Of a stretch of DNA of 64,000 nucleotides, positions 14,477 through 27,300 are shown one piece after another. The stretch spans positions 16,270,135 to 16,334,134 of the forward strand of contig CM046836.1 of assembly GCA_025618425.1 (NCBI GenBank), written 5' to 3'. This stretch comes from Heliocidaris tuberculata. Taxonomy: Eukaryota > Echinodermata > Echinoidea > Camarodonta > Echinometridae. The number at the start of each line of letters is the position of its first letter. Position 1 is the stretch's first letter. The notes under the pieces were generated by a model, which worked only from the letters and a program-made list of their open reading frames with translations, was not told the origin of the DNA and did not search any database. A program made the position numbers and the translations under genes.

Positions 14477-15303
14477 CACAGCACCCCCAATACCAAAATC
14501 ATTCCCAAGCTCCTGGATGCACGCACGTCATTCATATATTTTAAAAGAATTGTAAGATTGAATGAAGTCAATTGCCGAAGAACCAAATCAAGACATAACT
14601 GCTATACAATTGCTACAAAATAAAATACATCGTGATAGTTTTTTTTAATGAGAATGCGACCATGTAAACGTACAGAATTTCCCCTTTCTTTCCATCTGTC
14701 GTTTTAAGCCATGTTGTCACGTGTTTGCAAGAGAAGATACACGATATACATCTTCTAAAATGACTTCAAAATTATGTAGAGCAAAAACGTTCACGCGGAA
14801 GGATATATGATCTTTCATTTTCTCGCATGCATAGGCACTAGATATGATTCATTCGTATTTGTATCCTCGTCATTGCTTTGTTTAACATCGAGAAATTATG
14901 ATCTTAGTGAATTATCATGACAACATGAATAATCCATCTTCGACTGCTTTTCATGGAAATAATGTGCATATATATATATATATATATATACGACATGTTC
15001 TTGATTGCATTAATAAACCATTACTGAATTGAATAAAATGATAAGGCCTTACCCATGTTACATGAAAAACCTTGATAACCCTCGGTGCAATTGCAGGAGT
15101 AAGAACCCTCGTTATTGATGCAGGTTCCTTGGTTTTTACAAGGATTATTCTGACACTCATCCGTATCTTTAAAAAAAGGAGATGAAACAATAAATGGTAC
15201 TTCATAGGTTTATGGAAAATACATCTAGATAATCATTTCAGTCGACAGTATAACTAAGGTGGATTTGACAATGTATTGATAACCATATTTCTTAGCCGAA
15301 AGT

Positions 15304-15340
<37 letters not shown>

Positions 15341-18300
15341 TATTTATATACGATAAAGTTTACTCTGTAGTCAATAACACCCCCGGATAATCCAAACGTG
15401 GACTTTATACTGTTCCTTAATTTTGTAAAGATATTAACAACATTTACCATACCATCTATTCTAATGAAATAATTATCTTCTAATTTAAAGGCAAACATAC
15501 AATAAAGCTTACTATTATTGTATCACAGTAAATTTCGCCGCAGAAAGTGCAAGGCTTTCGTGCACGGCTTGACTTTGTGCAAGTCTAACGAAATTTCTTA
15601 CGAATAAACGAATCAAACCACGCTGAATGCAAACACACCGACAAAAGAGTGAGGGAGAAGAAAGATACACATTGAAAGAAAACAAAGCAGAGGGTCTGTT
15701 TGGAAATTTTTACAGCTCGAATGTAAATAAACCTTTTTAAAGCTCGATTTCAGAGCATGAAGAGAAAAAGCTACCTGTTTCGCAATTCGGACCTTCCCAT
15801 CCATCTGTGCATTGACCCAGCAATAGACTTTTTGTTGTTGAAATTTTGAACATTCCTATTGGGGGGGGGGGGGCGCAAAATGAATGAAAACCCTGAAGAA
15901 ATATATTTGAGGAATTAAGTAAGGCATTGCAAGGCAAATTTATGATATCTTTCGAATGTTCTATCGGAAAGTGCTTTTTATGCACTTATATCCCATCTGG
16001 GGGCGCAAAATTTAACAAGCTCCTGCCTTATGCGGGGGGGGGGGGCAAAGCAACTAGATTCAATTAGTGGTTAACACTTTAAAAACGCTACTGGGGGCGC
16101 GAAATAGCTAGATCTTGAATATAATTATGCAAGGGAGCAAAGCGACCGAGCTTTAGAAAATTTTCGCATTTCAAACCCTATAAAACATCATTTCTTACGC
16201 ATTTTGTCCTTGACTGGGGCGCAAATAACCCTAAAAAACCATAAAATTTCTTGTATTTCTCCCCCTTTTATTTCTCTCTTTTGCGTTTTTTTTTTTGTGC
16301 CCCGCTTCAAGTGCCGCCTGGGGCACGTGCCCCCTCTGCCCCCGTAGATACGCCACTGATTAAATGTATATTTCATCATTTAGTGGAAAACAAAAATGTG
16401 TTGGATTTAACGAGTATTTCTGAGAGAAAATCGTAAACAATATTATCAATTAGTAGAAATCCATGCATAATAATTGACACGTAGTATGTTTCTGAATTAT
16501 TTATGATATCAGCAACCTCTATCATCTGTACTCATAAAATTACAATATTACAGTTTAAAAGCAAACATACCTATAAAACTTAAAATTACTGTTTCATGGT
16601 AAAAAGTTGTTTTTTAAAAGGAAAACTTTTGTTCTGGGCTATATGTTTGGCAAATTTGACACATTTTTATACAATAAACGGTTCAAACCATCTTGAATAC
16701 TAACACAATGACAAAAGCGTGAGGAAGAAAAAAAAAATCACAATGCAGACGGCCTTTCTACAAAACATTCACTTTACTTTGCCCTCTGCTTAGCCCGGGT
16801 TCATAATAGTCTTTTTTCAAAACACTTCTTCAAATTCGTAAGAAAAGAAAAAGGGAGCTTATTTACCGGTTTCGCAGTTCATGCCCTTCCATCCAGCTAT
16901 GCACTGACATGTATATGAGCCTTCCACATTCTGACAGGTTGAACCGTTTTGGCATGGATCAGCTGTTGAACACTCGTCAACATCTATTATTAAACCGATT
17001 TGGAAAGAATATGCATGAAAATATATCTGATACACAAGAAAGACAAACGAGAAAGACATGATAGATTAATGTACACCCGTTCAAGAAAACGGAGAAAGGT
17101 ATACTTCCTACTGTCTGTTATGTATATGTGTTATAGTTGCCTCCCGAAAAGGTATTTTACATGGTTATGTAGTAGGTGAAAACCCTTTTTTAATGTTTAA
17201 ACATCTGTTTTATACTGATCTGTACTCATACACAGAACTTACCTATGTTGCACAAGGGGCCTTGGTAAAACGCAGTGCAGTTGCAGGTGTATGATCCCTC
17301 GTTGTTGATGCAGGTTCCTTGGTTTTCACAAGGATTATCCAGACACTCATTAGTATCTTCAGAAAAGGGAGATTTAACATATCATTTAGTGGATAACAAA
17401 ATTATGCTGGATTTAACAAGTATTTCTGAGAGCAAATCGTAAAGAATATTTTTATTCAGTAGAAATCCATGCATAATAATTGGCATGTAGCATGTTTCTG
17501 AATTATTTATGATATCAGCAACCTGTACCATCTGTACTCATCAAATTATAATATTACAGTTTAAAAGCAAACATACCGATAAAAATTAGAATTACTGTTT
17601 AATGGTAAAAAGTTGTGTTTTTTAAAAAGGAAAACTTTTGTTCTGGGCTATATGTTTGGCAAATTTGACACATTTTTATACAATAAACGGTTCAAACCAA
17701 CTTGAATACTGAGACAATGACAAAAGCGTGAGGAAGAAAACAAAAATCAAAATGCAGACGGCCTTTCTACAAAAACATTCACTCTACTTTGCTCTCTGCT
17801 TAGCCCAGGTTCATAATAGTCTTTTTTCAAAACACTTCTTCAAATTCCTAAGAAAAGAAAAAGGGAGCTTTTTTACCGGTTTCGCAGTTCATGCCCTTCC
17901 ATCCAGCTATGCACTGACATGTATATGAGCCTTCCACATTCTGACAGGTTGAACCGTTTTGGCATGGATCAGCTGTTGAACACTCGTCAACATCTATTAT
18001 TAAACCGATTTGGAAAGAATATGCATGAAAATATATCTGATACACAAGAAAGACAAACGAGAAAGACATGATAGATTAATGTACACCCGTTCAAGAAAAC
18101 GGAGAAAGGTATACTTCCTACTGTCTGTTATGTATATGTGTTATAGTTGCCTCCCGAAAAAGGTATTTTACATGGTTATGTAGTAGGTGAAAACCCTTTT
18201 TTAATGTTTAAACATCTGTTTTATACTGATCTGTACTCATACACAGAACCTACCTATGTTGCACAAGGGGCCTTGGTAAAACGCAGTGCAGTTGCAGGTG

Positions 18301-21300
18301 TATGATCCCTCGTTGTTGATGCAGGTTCCTTGGTTTTCACAAGGATTATCCAGACACTCATTAGTATCTTCAGAAAAGGGAGATTTAACATATCATTTAG
18401 TGGATAACAAAATTATGCTGGATTTAACAAGTATTTCTGAGAGCAAATCGTAAAGAATATTTTTATTCAGTAGAAATCCATGCATAATAATTGGCACGTA
18501 GCATATTTCTGAATTATTTATGATATCAGCAAGCTATACCATCTGTACTCATAAAATTATAATATTACAGTTTAAATCAAACATACCTATAAAACTTAAA
18601 ATTACTGTTTCATGGTAAAAAGTTGTTTTTTAAAAGGAAAACTTTTGTTCTGGGCTATATATTTGGCAAATTTGACACATATTTATACAATAAACGGTTC
18701 AAACCATCTTGAATACTAACACAATGACAAAAGCGTGAGGAAGAAAAAAAAAAATCACAATGCAGACGGCCTTTCTACAAAAACATTCACTTTACTTTGC
18801 CCTCTGCTTAGCCCGGGTTCATAATAGTCCTTTTTTCAAAACACTTCTTCAAATTCGTAAGAAAAGAAAAAGGGAGCTTATTTACCGGTTTCGCAGTTCA
18901 TGCCTTTCCATCCAGTTATGCACTGACATGTATATGAGCCTTCCACATTCTGACAGGTTGAACCGTTTTGGCATGGATCAGCTGTTGAACACTCGTCAAC
19001 ATCTATTATTAAACCAATTCGGAAAGAATATGCATGAAAATATATCTGATACACAAGAAAGACAAACAAGAAAGACATGATAGATTAATGTACACCCGTT
19101 CAAGAAAACGGAGAAAGGTATACTTCCTACTGTCTGTTATGTGTATGCGTTATAGTTGCCTCCAGAAAAGGTATTTTACATGGTTATGTGGTAGGTGAAA
19201 ACCCTTTTTTAATGTTTAAACATCTGTTTTATACTGATCTGTACTCACACACAGAACTTACCTATGTTGCACAAGGGGCCTTGGTAAAACGTAGTACAAT
19301 TGCAGGTGTATGATCCCTCGTTGTTGATGCAGGTTCCTTGGTTTTCACAAGGATTATCCAGACACTCATCAGTATCTTCAGAAAAGGGAGATTTAACATT
19401 AAATGTATATTTCATTATTTAGTGGAAAACAAAATTATGTTGGATTTAACGAGTATTTTTGAGAGCAAATCGTAAAGAATATTTTTATTTAGTAGAAATC
19501 CAGGCATAATAATTGGCATGTAGCATGTTTCTGAATTATTTATGATATCAGCAACCTCTATCATCTGTACTCATCAAATTATAATATTACAGTTTAAATC
19601 AAACATACCTATAAAACTTAAAATTACTGTTTCATGGTAAAAAGTTGTTTTTTAAAAGGAAAACTTTTGTTCTGGGCTATATATTTGGCAAATTTGACAC
19701 ATTTTTATACAATAAACGGTTCAAACTATCTTGAATACTAACACAATGACAAAAGCGTGAGGAAGAAAAAAAAATCACAATGCAGACGGCCTTTCTACAA
19801 AAACATTCACTCTACTTTGCTTTCTGCTTAGACCAGGTTCATAATAGTCTTTTTTTTCAAAACACTTCTTCAAATTCGTAAGAAAAGAAAAAGGAAGCTT
19901 ATTTACCGGTTTCGCAGTTCATGCCCTTCCATCCAGCTATGCACTGACATGTATATGAGCCTTCCACATTCTGACAGGTTGAACCGTTTTGGCATGGATC
20001 AGCTGTTGAACACTCGTCAACATCTATTATTAAACCGATTTGGAAAGAATATGCATGAAAATATATCTGATACACAAGAAAGACAAACAAGAAAGACATG
20101 ATAGATTAATGTACACCCGTTCAAGAAAACGGAGAAAGGTATACTTCCTACTGTCTGTTATGTATATGTGTTATAGTTGCCTCCAGAAAAGGTTTTGTAC
20201 ATGGTTATGTATAGTATAAAACCCTTTTTTTAATGTTTAAACATCTGTTTTTATACTGATCTGTACTCATACACAGAACTTACCTATGTTGCACAAGGGG
20301 CCTTGGTAAAACGCAGTGCAGTTGCAGGTGTATGATCCCTCGTTGTTGATGCAGGTTCCTTGGTTTTCACAAGGATTATCCAGACATTCGTCAGTATCTT
20401 CAGAAAAAAGAGAATTCTCGTTTTATGTTATATTTTGGGTGTTTTGGGGTGAACCCGAAAAAATATGAAACAATAAATTGATAATTGTATGTTAAAATTT
20501 ACGTTGTCGCCAAAAGTATTATCATTTCTAAATTGAAACAATAGTCGTATTATACTAAAGACACATAATAAGATGACATAAAATTACAGTTGTAATATGA
20601 AGGTCGGTGCCATAGACAAAACTTTTAGCTGGGCTATATACTGTACAAGTCAAAGAGAATTTATATACAATGAATAAGGATAATTACACACAAAATGAAG
20701 AAACACTACAAAAGCAACCAATCTTGGGAATTGTTCTGTACCTCTAACAGCCCAGGTAAAGTACCTTCTTGAAAGCTTCCACTAAGATTCTGAGAGCAAG
20801 AAAAAACAAAACTAACCTGTTTCGCAATTCTGGCCCTCCCATCCATCTATGCATCGACATGTATAGGAGCCTTCCTCATTCTGACAGGTTGAACCGTTTT
20901 GGCAAGGATCAGCTGTTGAACACTCGTCCACATCTAATATTGAACAGATTTGAAACAAATATGCAGGGAAACAATTTACAGTTAGCAAGAATAAACCTAA
21001 ACAAGAAGAATAATTCACACCCGTTCAAGTAACAAAGAATGAATATCTGCTACGATCACAATATGTATTTTCACATTTGTAAAACTTATGTTTTCTTCAG
21101 TGTCGCAAATAAAAGATATATTTCTGTTTTCGCTAATGATTTGGATTTAATCTTGGAAAGATATTAATGACCTTTTTCAGGTTACATAAAAAAGTCGTTA
21201 GTTTTTTTCATGTAATTTCATCATCTCAATCTGCAAATGACTCATGAAGTTTATTGTATTTTTTTTTTACAGATGATAAGCAACAAATATTTCGTTCGTA

Positions 21301-21355
21301 TTTCACGATTCATTGTATTTTTACATTTTAAGGAATAAATACACAGGAGATGGAG

Positions 21356-21396
<41 letters not shown>

Positions 21397-24300
21397 CATC
21401 ACAGTCATTTCCCTTGTATCCTCTTGCACAGTTACATACATAGGTTCCATCTTGGTTACTGCAGGTTGCTCCATTCATGCAAGGGTTATTCGATGTGCAT
21501 TCATTTACATCTGTCGACAGAATCAACGAATTTATGAAAAAATAATAAATTTAATTTTTTTTTCAGTAGAGATAAATAGTGATTTAATTTTTTTTTAAAA
21601 TTCTGATAATGAAATTCTTGTTCAAGATTAGTACGCATTCTTAAATCGACGATCATGTGTTGAGACAAGAATCTCATATTTAGACTATCATTATTATAAT
21701 AACTTACCAATGCTGCAAAGGTACTACAATTTTTTTTTTTTCAAGAATTATGCTTAGACCTATCTGAACTGCTAGAAGAAGTATATTGGAAATTTTCAAG
21801 CAATATTCCACAACGTACTTCTCTGTGTTTTTTTTCTTCTGGTGTGTTTGGTAAGATCAATTGGGGGGGGGGGGGGGGTGGGAAAAACCAAAACTAGGTA
21901 TTATTCGAATTAATTAAAGGATCGTTTCTCCGGGAGTTTGGTTTTGTTTAATTTTTACGTCCCAGATATTTTGGATGGACATTTTATTTATAGCCAAAAA
22001 ATCTTAATAGTACAGATTGAAAAGCACTGACCTGGATTTACAAACATGAAATAAAATATTGCATTGTTTTCTAATAATTTACGATGCAAAATACAAAGTT
22101 TATGTAATTTGTGACATGAGATAGTATTTTTGAAATCGTGTAGGATATTGGATGTAGGATATCGTGCGAAATTGGTGAAGAGCATGCGAAGCGTGCTCCC
22201 TAGGGGGTGGGTGCAGGGAGGGGGAAGTTTTCCCCCTCCACCGCGAAGCGTGAAAGCTGTGACGTTTTATAGCAAATTTGAAAGATAACTGCTCGTAGCA
22301 CCCTTTTTTTTAGGCGGAAAGTTAGTTCGACGCCCTGGCTGCTTTTCAATTATTTGGACGCAATACTTCATTGAATACAGGGCTTGGTGCAGGGAGGGGG
22401 GGGGGGGGGGGTGGGTGGGTTCCCGCTTCCCGCGTGAAAGCTCTTACGTTTTATAGCAAATTTAAGAGAAAGTTAACCGCTCATAGCACCCTTTTTAAAG
22501 GCGGAAAGTTAGTTTGAGGCGCTGCTTTTGAATTATTTGGACGCAATAATGCACTGTATGTAACGGGTGGGTGCAGTGAAGGGGGAGTTTCCCGAAGCGC
22601 GAAAACTTTGACGTTTTAGCAAAATCTTAGAGAAAGATAACGGCTTGTAGCGCCTTTTTAGGCTTTTTTCTCTCACTTCCCCCGCTTTTTCGCTCTCGTT
22701 TTTTTTTACGGGCTGAATAGGGGGGGGGGGCATGGCCCCCTGCGCCCCCTTGGCTACGCCTATGATACCAACCCAAATATAAGTTGTTTTCTGTAATCAT
22801 TCTGTAAAAGGGCTTTCAGAATGCCCTAATTTAAAAAAAAAAATTACTTCCGACTATTCACTCCTCTGAAACAATGACCATGATGACCCTCAGACCCCCA
22901 AAACAAAAAACAAAAACAAACATCTTAATAAAACGACTATTCCCCTTTTTAATACAATCCCCTAACAGGACGTTTAGATTAGTTATCCGGGGTAATTGTG
23001 GGGGTAGAAGTCTACGAGTCTTTCATAGATTCTAAAATGTTTCCATATAATTTCTTTCAATCCATACCATTTTCACAGATGGGGCCCTCGTATCCGGTAA
23101 ACCTACAGTCACATGTGAATGATCCGTCGTTATTGATGCAGGTTCCTGAATTCTGACATGGGGTCGTCTCACATTCATTGATATCTATTCATTCAAAAGA
23201 AAATATACTTATAAAATGTATTCCTTTATTTCCCAATTGGAAATTAGTTTCGGTTACGTATATATAATATTCAGAATAATACATAATATTCAAGATTTTG
23301 TATAGAATTATAATGGTTCTACGACACATGCTCCGGCGGCAATTGCTTTGCTGTTAATATCTGCACAAACTCAATTCCCAACTTCAGTGCTGGACTAAAC
23401 ACTATGCTCAACCGTATAACACGAGATTTCTCTATCCCTCTCCCTCTCTCACATAAACGCAAGTAGAATAAATAACATCAAGGTTACAATATATACGAAT
23501 CATGAATAATGTTGGTGTCAGTACTAGCCAGTGGTACAGCAACACGGTGTGAAATGTATTATACTCAAAGACCTTTTCAGGATATTGAGGACTGAATAAC
23601 ACATTGTGATCCCTAGTGAGGTAAAGATGAATGCCAGATAAAATGGGGAAACTACACAACTTGTAGGTTAATTGCTTCAGTTCTGTCATACCTTCATGAC
23701 CATTAAATAAGAAAATTTGAATGGATCTTACCTGTTTCACAATTCTGGCCTTCCCACCCATCTATGCAACGACATGTGTATGAGCCTTCCCCATTTTGGC
23801 AGGTTCCTCCATTTACGCAGGGATCAGCTGCACATTCATCCACATCTGTTTTTCACGAGATAAAAGGAAAAAAAGGGCTACTTTGGGAATTCCTCAAATT
23901 TAACAAGATGATATTTTTTAAAAAGGGGTCAATTATGAATGATCAATGAAAATGCTAGAAACAAGAGATTACAAAAACACATCAAATTCAGACTATGATT
24001 TTGTGAGGTACATGTACCATAAGAAATCAGTGAAAAAGTATTTGTCATTACCAGCAAAGAGAAGAACAAATTCTGATAGGCAACTTCAGGTTCTGACAAT
24101 CAACCTAAATGGATGGATGGACAATGTAATGTCGGAGGAGCATAAGACTGGTATCCTCCGACATTACATAAAAAAGCGTTTATCTTTATTTGATAATTCA
24201 TATAATTTATAATGCGTCAAATCTATTTTGTAGAGTGCTCTTGGGGCAGAGTAGGATATTCCATAAAGTAGGACCGGCGTGGGCAAAAGCTCGTTCCCCC

Positions 24301-27300
24301 ATATTTTTGTACATTTTGGAACAACAAAAGAACCAGAGTTTAATGAGCGTAAAGATCTGACATGAGTTTATTTTTGAACTAAGCTTACATTATTACAAAA
24401 CAGCAAACTTTGGGAGTGTTCTGTGGGCGGGTGCGAGTTCAATTTCAATAAAATGACAGTCTATTTCTTTCAGAAAAAAGAGGTATGTGATAAGACGGAT
24501 TTTTTACTATGTGTATGAGTTTTATTCTGTGTTCATTCTCTACATACCAATAAATTTATCAGAAAATTCGACAAAATACATTTTAACTCCTTTGTTGAAT
24601 TTATGTAATTCCAATTTCGACCTTTGAAATGATTAACACGACTGAAAAACTTACCTGTGTCGCACAGAGGACCTTGGTAACCCGCATAACAGTTACAGGA
24701 GAAGGAGCCGTTATTATTGACACAGGTTCCTTGGTTTCCACAGGGATCATTCAGGCACTCGTCGGTATCTTTTGAAATGAAAACATACTTCATTAAAGTA
24801 TATATTTATATACCGTGTGAGTAAAAAAAAGTATACACTTAGAAAATTGCTATTTTGTTTAAAACTCAAACTCAGTTAAGAAGGCAAAATTATAATATTT
24901 TGAAAAAGTATATTATCCCGCATCATTATTTTGGTACCATTTTTGTGTGGTTATGTGTTTACGCTTTGATGAACCATGTGAACAGGGGGCATTGTTTGCG
25001 AGAATGTAAAGATCAACTTGCGTCAACTACTCCTGATTGTGTTGTTTGAACAAAACCTTTTGAATAGGGGCATTAATTCGGTCTTTGCAGATACAAATAA
25101 CGCTCAAACCGTCCAAACCAAAATTGAACGTGGCACACTTAATAAAGCACACACATACAGTTACACACATACACAAACAAACACACACTCAGGAAAATGA
25201 GAAAAAAGGCCACACACACGTCTAGTTTTTTCTCACATGGTGTATTCATGAAAAGCAGACATATCATGCAAACACGAATGCATCACAAATGCACACACAA
25301 ACAAGCACATGATCATGTTGTTAATTTGGAGTAATAAAGAAAAAATATTCTGTTTCAGTTTGCTTTGTCAAACTCTTTTATCTTTTGATTTGCTGCTTCA
25401 AATTGTTTAACGATCATGATAAGATGATGATGTTAATTGCTCCTCAATAATATATCCAAAAGTCCATCTTGGAAATAATATGCGTAAAGGTTTGTCATCG
25501 TGGATCCTCTGTAGTTTTATTTGTGATCAGGAGTTAACTGTCTGTCCTGCTTATGATGAGTACACCATGTGAGAAAAAAAAACACTAAATGTGTGTGTGA
25601 CTTTTTTTTTTCCTTCACTTTCCTGAGCGTGTGTATGCGCGCGCGCGCGCGTGTGTGTGAGTGTAATTGTATGTGTGTCATTTTTATTTGCCCATGCCGA
25701 TAAAATCGGCAGGGTTATGTAAAGGGATCCGTATGTTTGTTTGTTTTTTTTTTGTTTGTTTTTTGTTTGTTTGTTTGTTTGTGTGCAAGATAACTAGAGA
25801 ACAGGTGAACAGATTTGCACCAAATTTTCAGGGATTGTTTGGATAGTGACAGGAAAGAATCGATTAGATTTTGGTGATGATTGGTTGATCCCTGCAAATT
25901 CTGTGTGACCTTGAAGTTTGGACCCCATGAAAAGGAGTCAACCTGCTATCGCTGACCTTTCGTTCTATTCTAGCATGCACCGCATTCATGCAGCACGCAC
26001 GTTTCGCACGTATAAGTACGAAGCGGTTTTAGCAGCCATTGTACAATGCCTCAGTCGGACACAGGGGTCATGTTTTTTCGGTACATAAATTTCGAGTTAG
26101 GTAAAGCCATGTGTTAAGACAAAATCATCAGGGGTTAGTACACATAATGTAGATTTCAGTTTTGACCCCATAGTATAGTATTGCAACTACTCTGTAGCAC
26201 CGCCAAGGCGTGGGTCTGCCGCCTTTGACGGCCCCTCTAGTTTTGTTTGGTATGGTTTGAGCGTTATTTGTATCTGCAAAGACCGCATTAATGCCCCTAT
26301 TCAAAATGTTATGTCCAAACATCACATAAGGAGTACGTTGGCGCAAGTTGATTTTTACACTCTCGCAAACAATACCCCCTGTTCATCCAAGCATAAACAC
26401 ATACCACACAAAAATGGTACCAAATGATGCGGGATAAGATACTTCTTCAAAATATGTATAATAATTTTGTGTTCATAACTGAGTTTTAAACAAAATAACA
26501 ACTTTCTAAGTGTATACTTTTTTTTTACTCACACCATAATTACATGTATTTAATTCTTTCATAAATAATCTGTGTATAGTTATCAACGTCAGAGTCAGAG
26601 ACTTTGTTTTCTCTCACTCTGTTGATGGAAAATTCAACACTGCTGGTTATTGAGTTACATAGCATATACGTGCATTTCTCCAGTTAATTTTATTAAATGT
26701 GTGTGTTAGTGTGTGTGGGTGTGTGTGTGTGTGTGTGTTGATGGAAAATTCAACATTGCTTATTACTGAGTTACATCACATATATGTGCATTTCTTTAGT
26801 TTAAAATGTTTGTGATTTTTTGGTGTGTGTGTGTGTTACATAACATATATATACGTACTTCTACGATTTTTAATGTTTGGTTTTTTCCTGTCATCCATGC
26901 ATTGAAAGTTATTTCAACTGCCGTTTAGAAAGAATTAGGCCTACCTGATTCACAGAGGTTTCCTTCATATCCAGGCAGACAATCACAAGTAAACTGATTG
27001 ATCCTGTCCTGACATGTCCCACCGTTCCCACAAGACACTCCTTCGCAATCATTGACATCTGCCAAATATTGTTGAGCAAAGAAAATGAAAATTTGCCTTG
27101 GGAAGTGAACATTTTACATATAGGGGATAAAATTCAAAGAGAAGTTGAGCAGGCGCAATGGCCATTGCTTTTCTAACAGGGGAAATTATACTGGAGAATT
27201 CTATATAATCCCCGTTTTTCAAGTTAGTATAAAACATCAGCAAAAACATCTTAACATACGTGAATAAAGATAGGACATTTCGAGAAATAATATCGACTAA

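Larger units (their letters stand above)
16359..20400 (-). repeat. Tandem array of four ~1.01-kb units, each with EGF exons A and B
   Basis: Exon positions repeat at spacings of 1010, 1009 and 1021 bp, and introns as well as exons are nearly the same in each unit (for example aggaaaacttttgttctggg recurs in every unit). Exons differ by single residues only. Copies by exon A: 16867, 17877, 18886, 19907. A diverged A exon at 20817 and a diverged B at 15053 flank it. Reads as recent unequal crossing-over or ongoing homogenisation. Confidence 0.93.
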
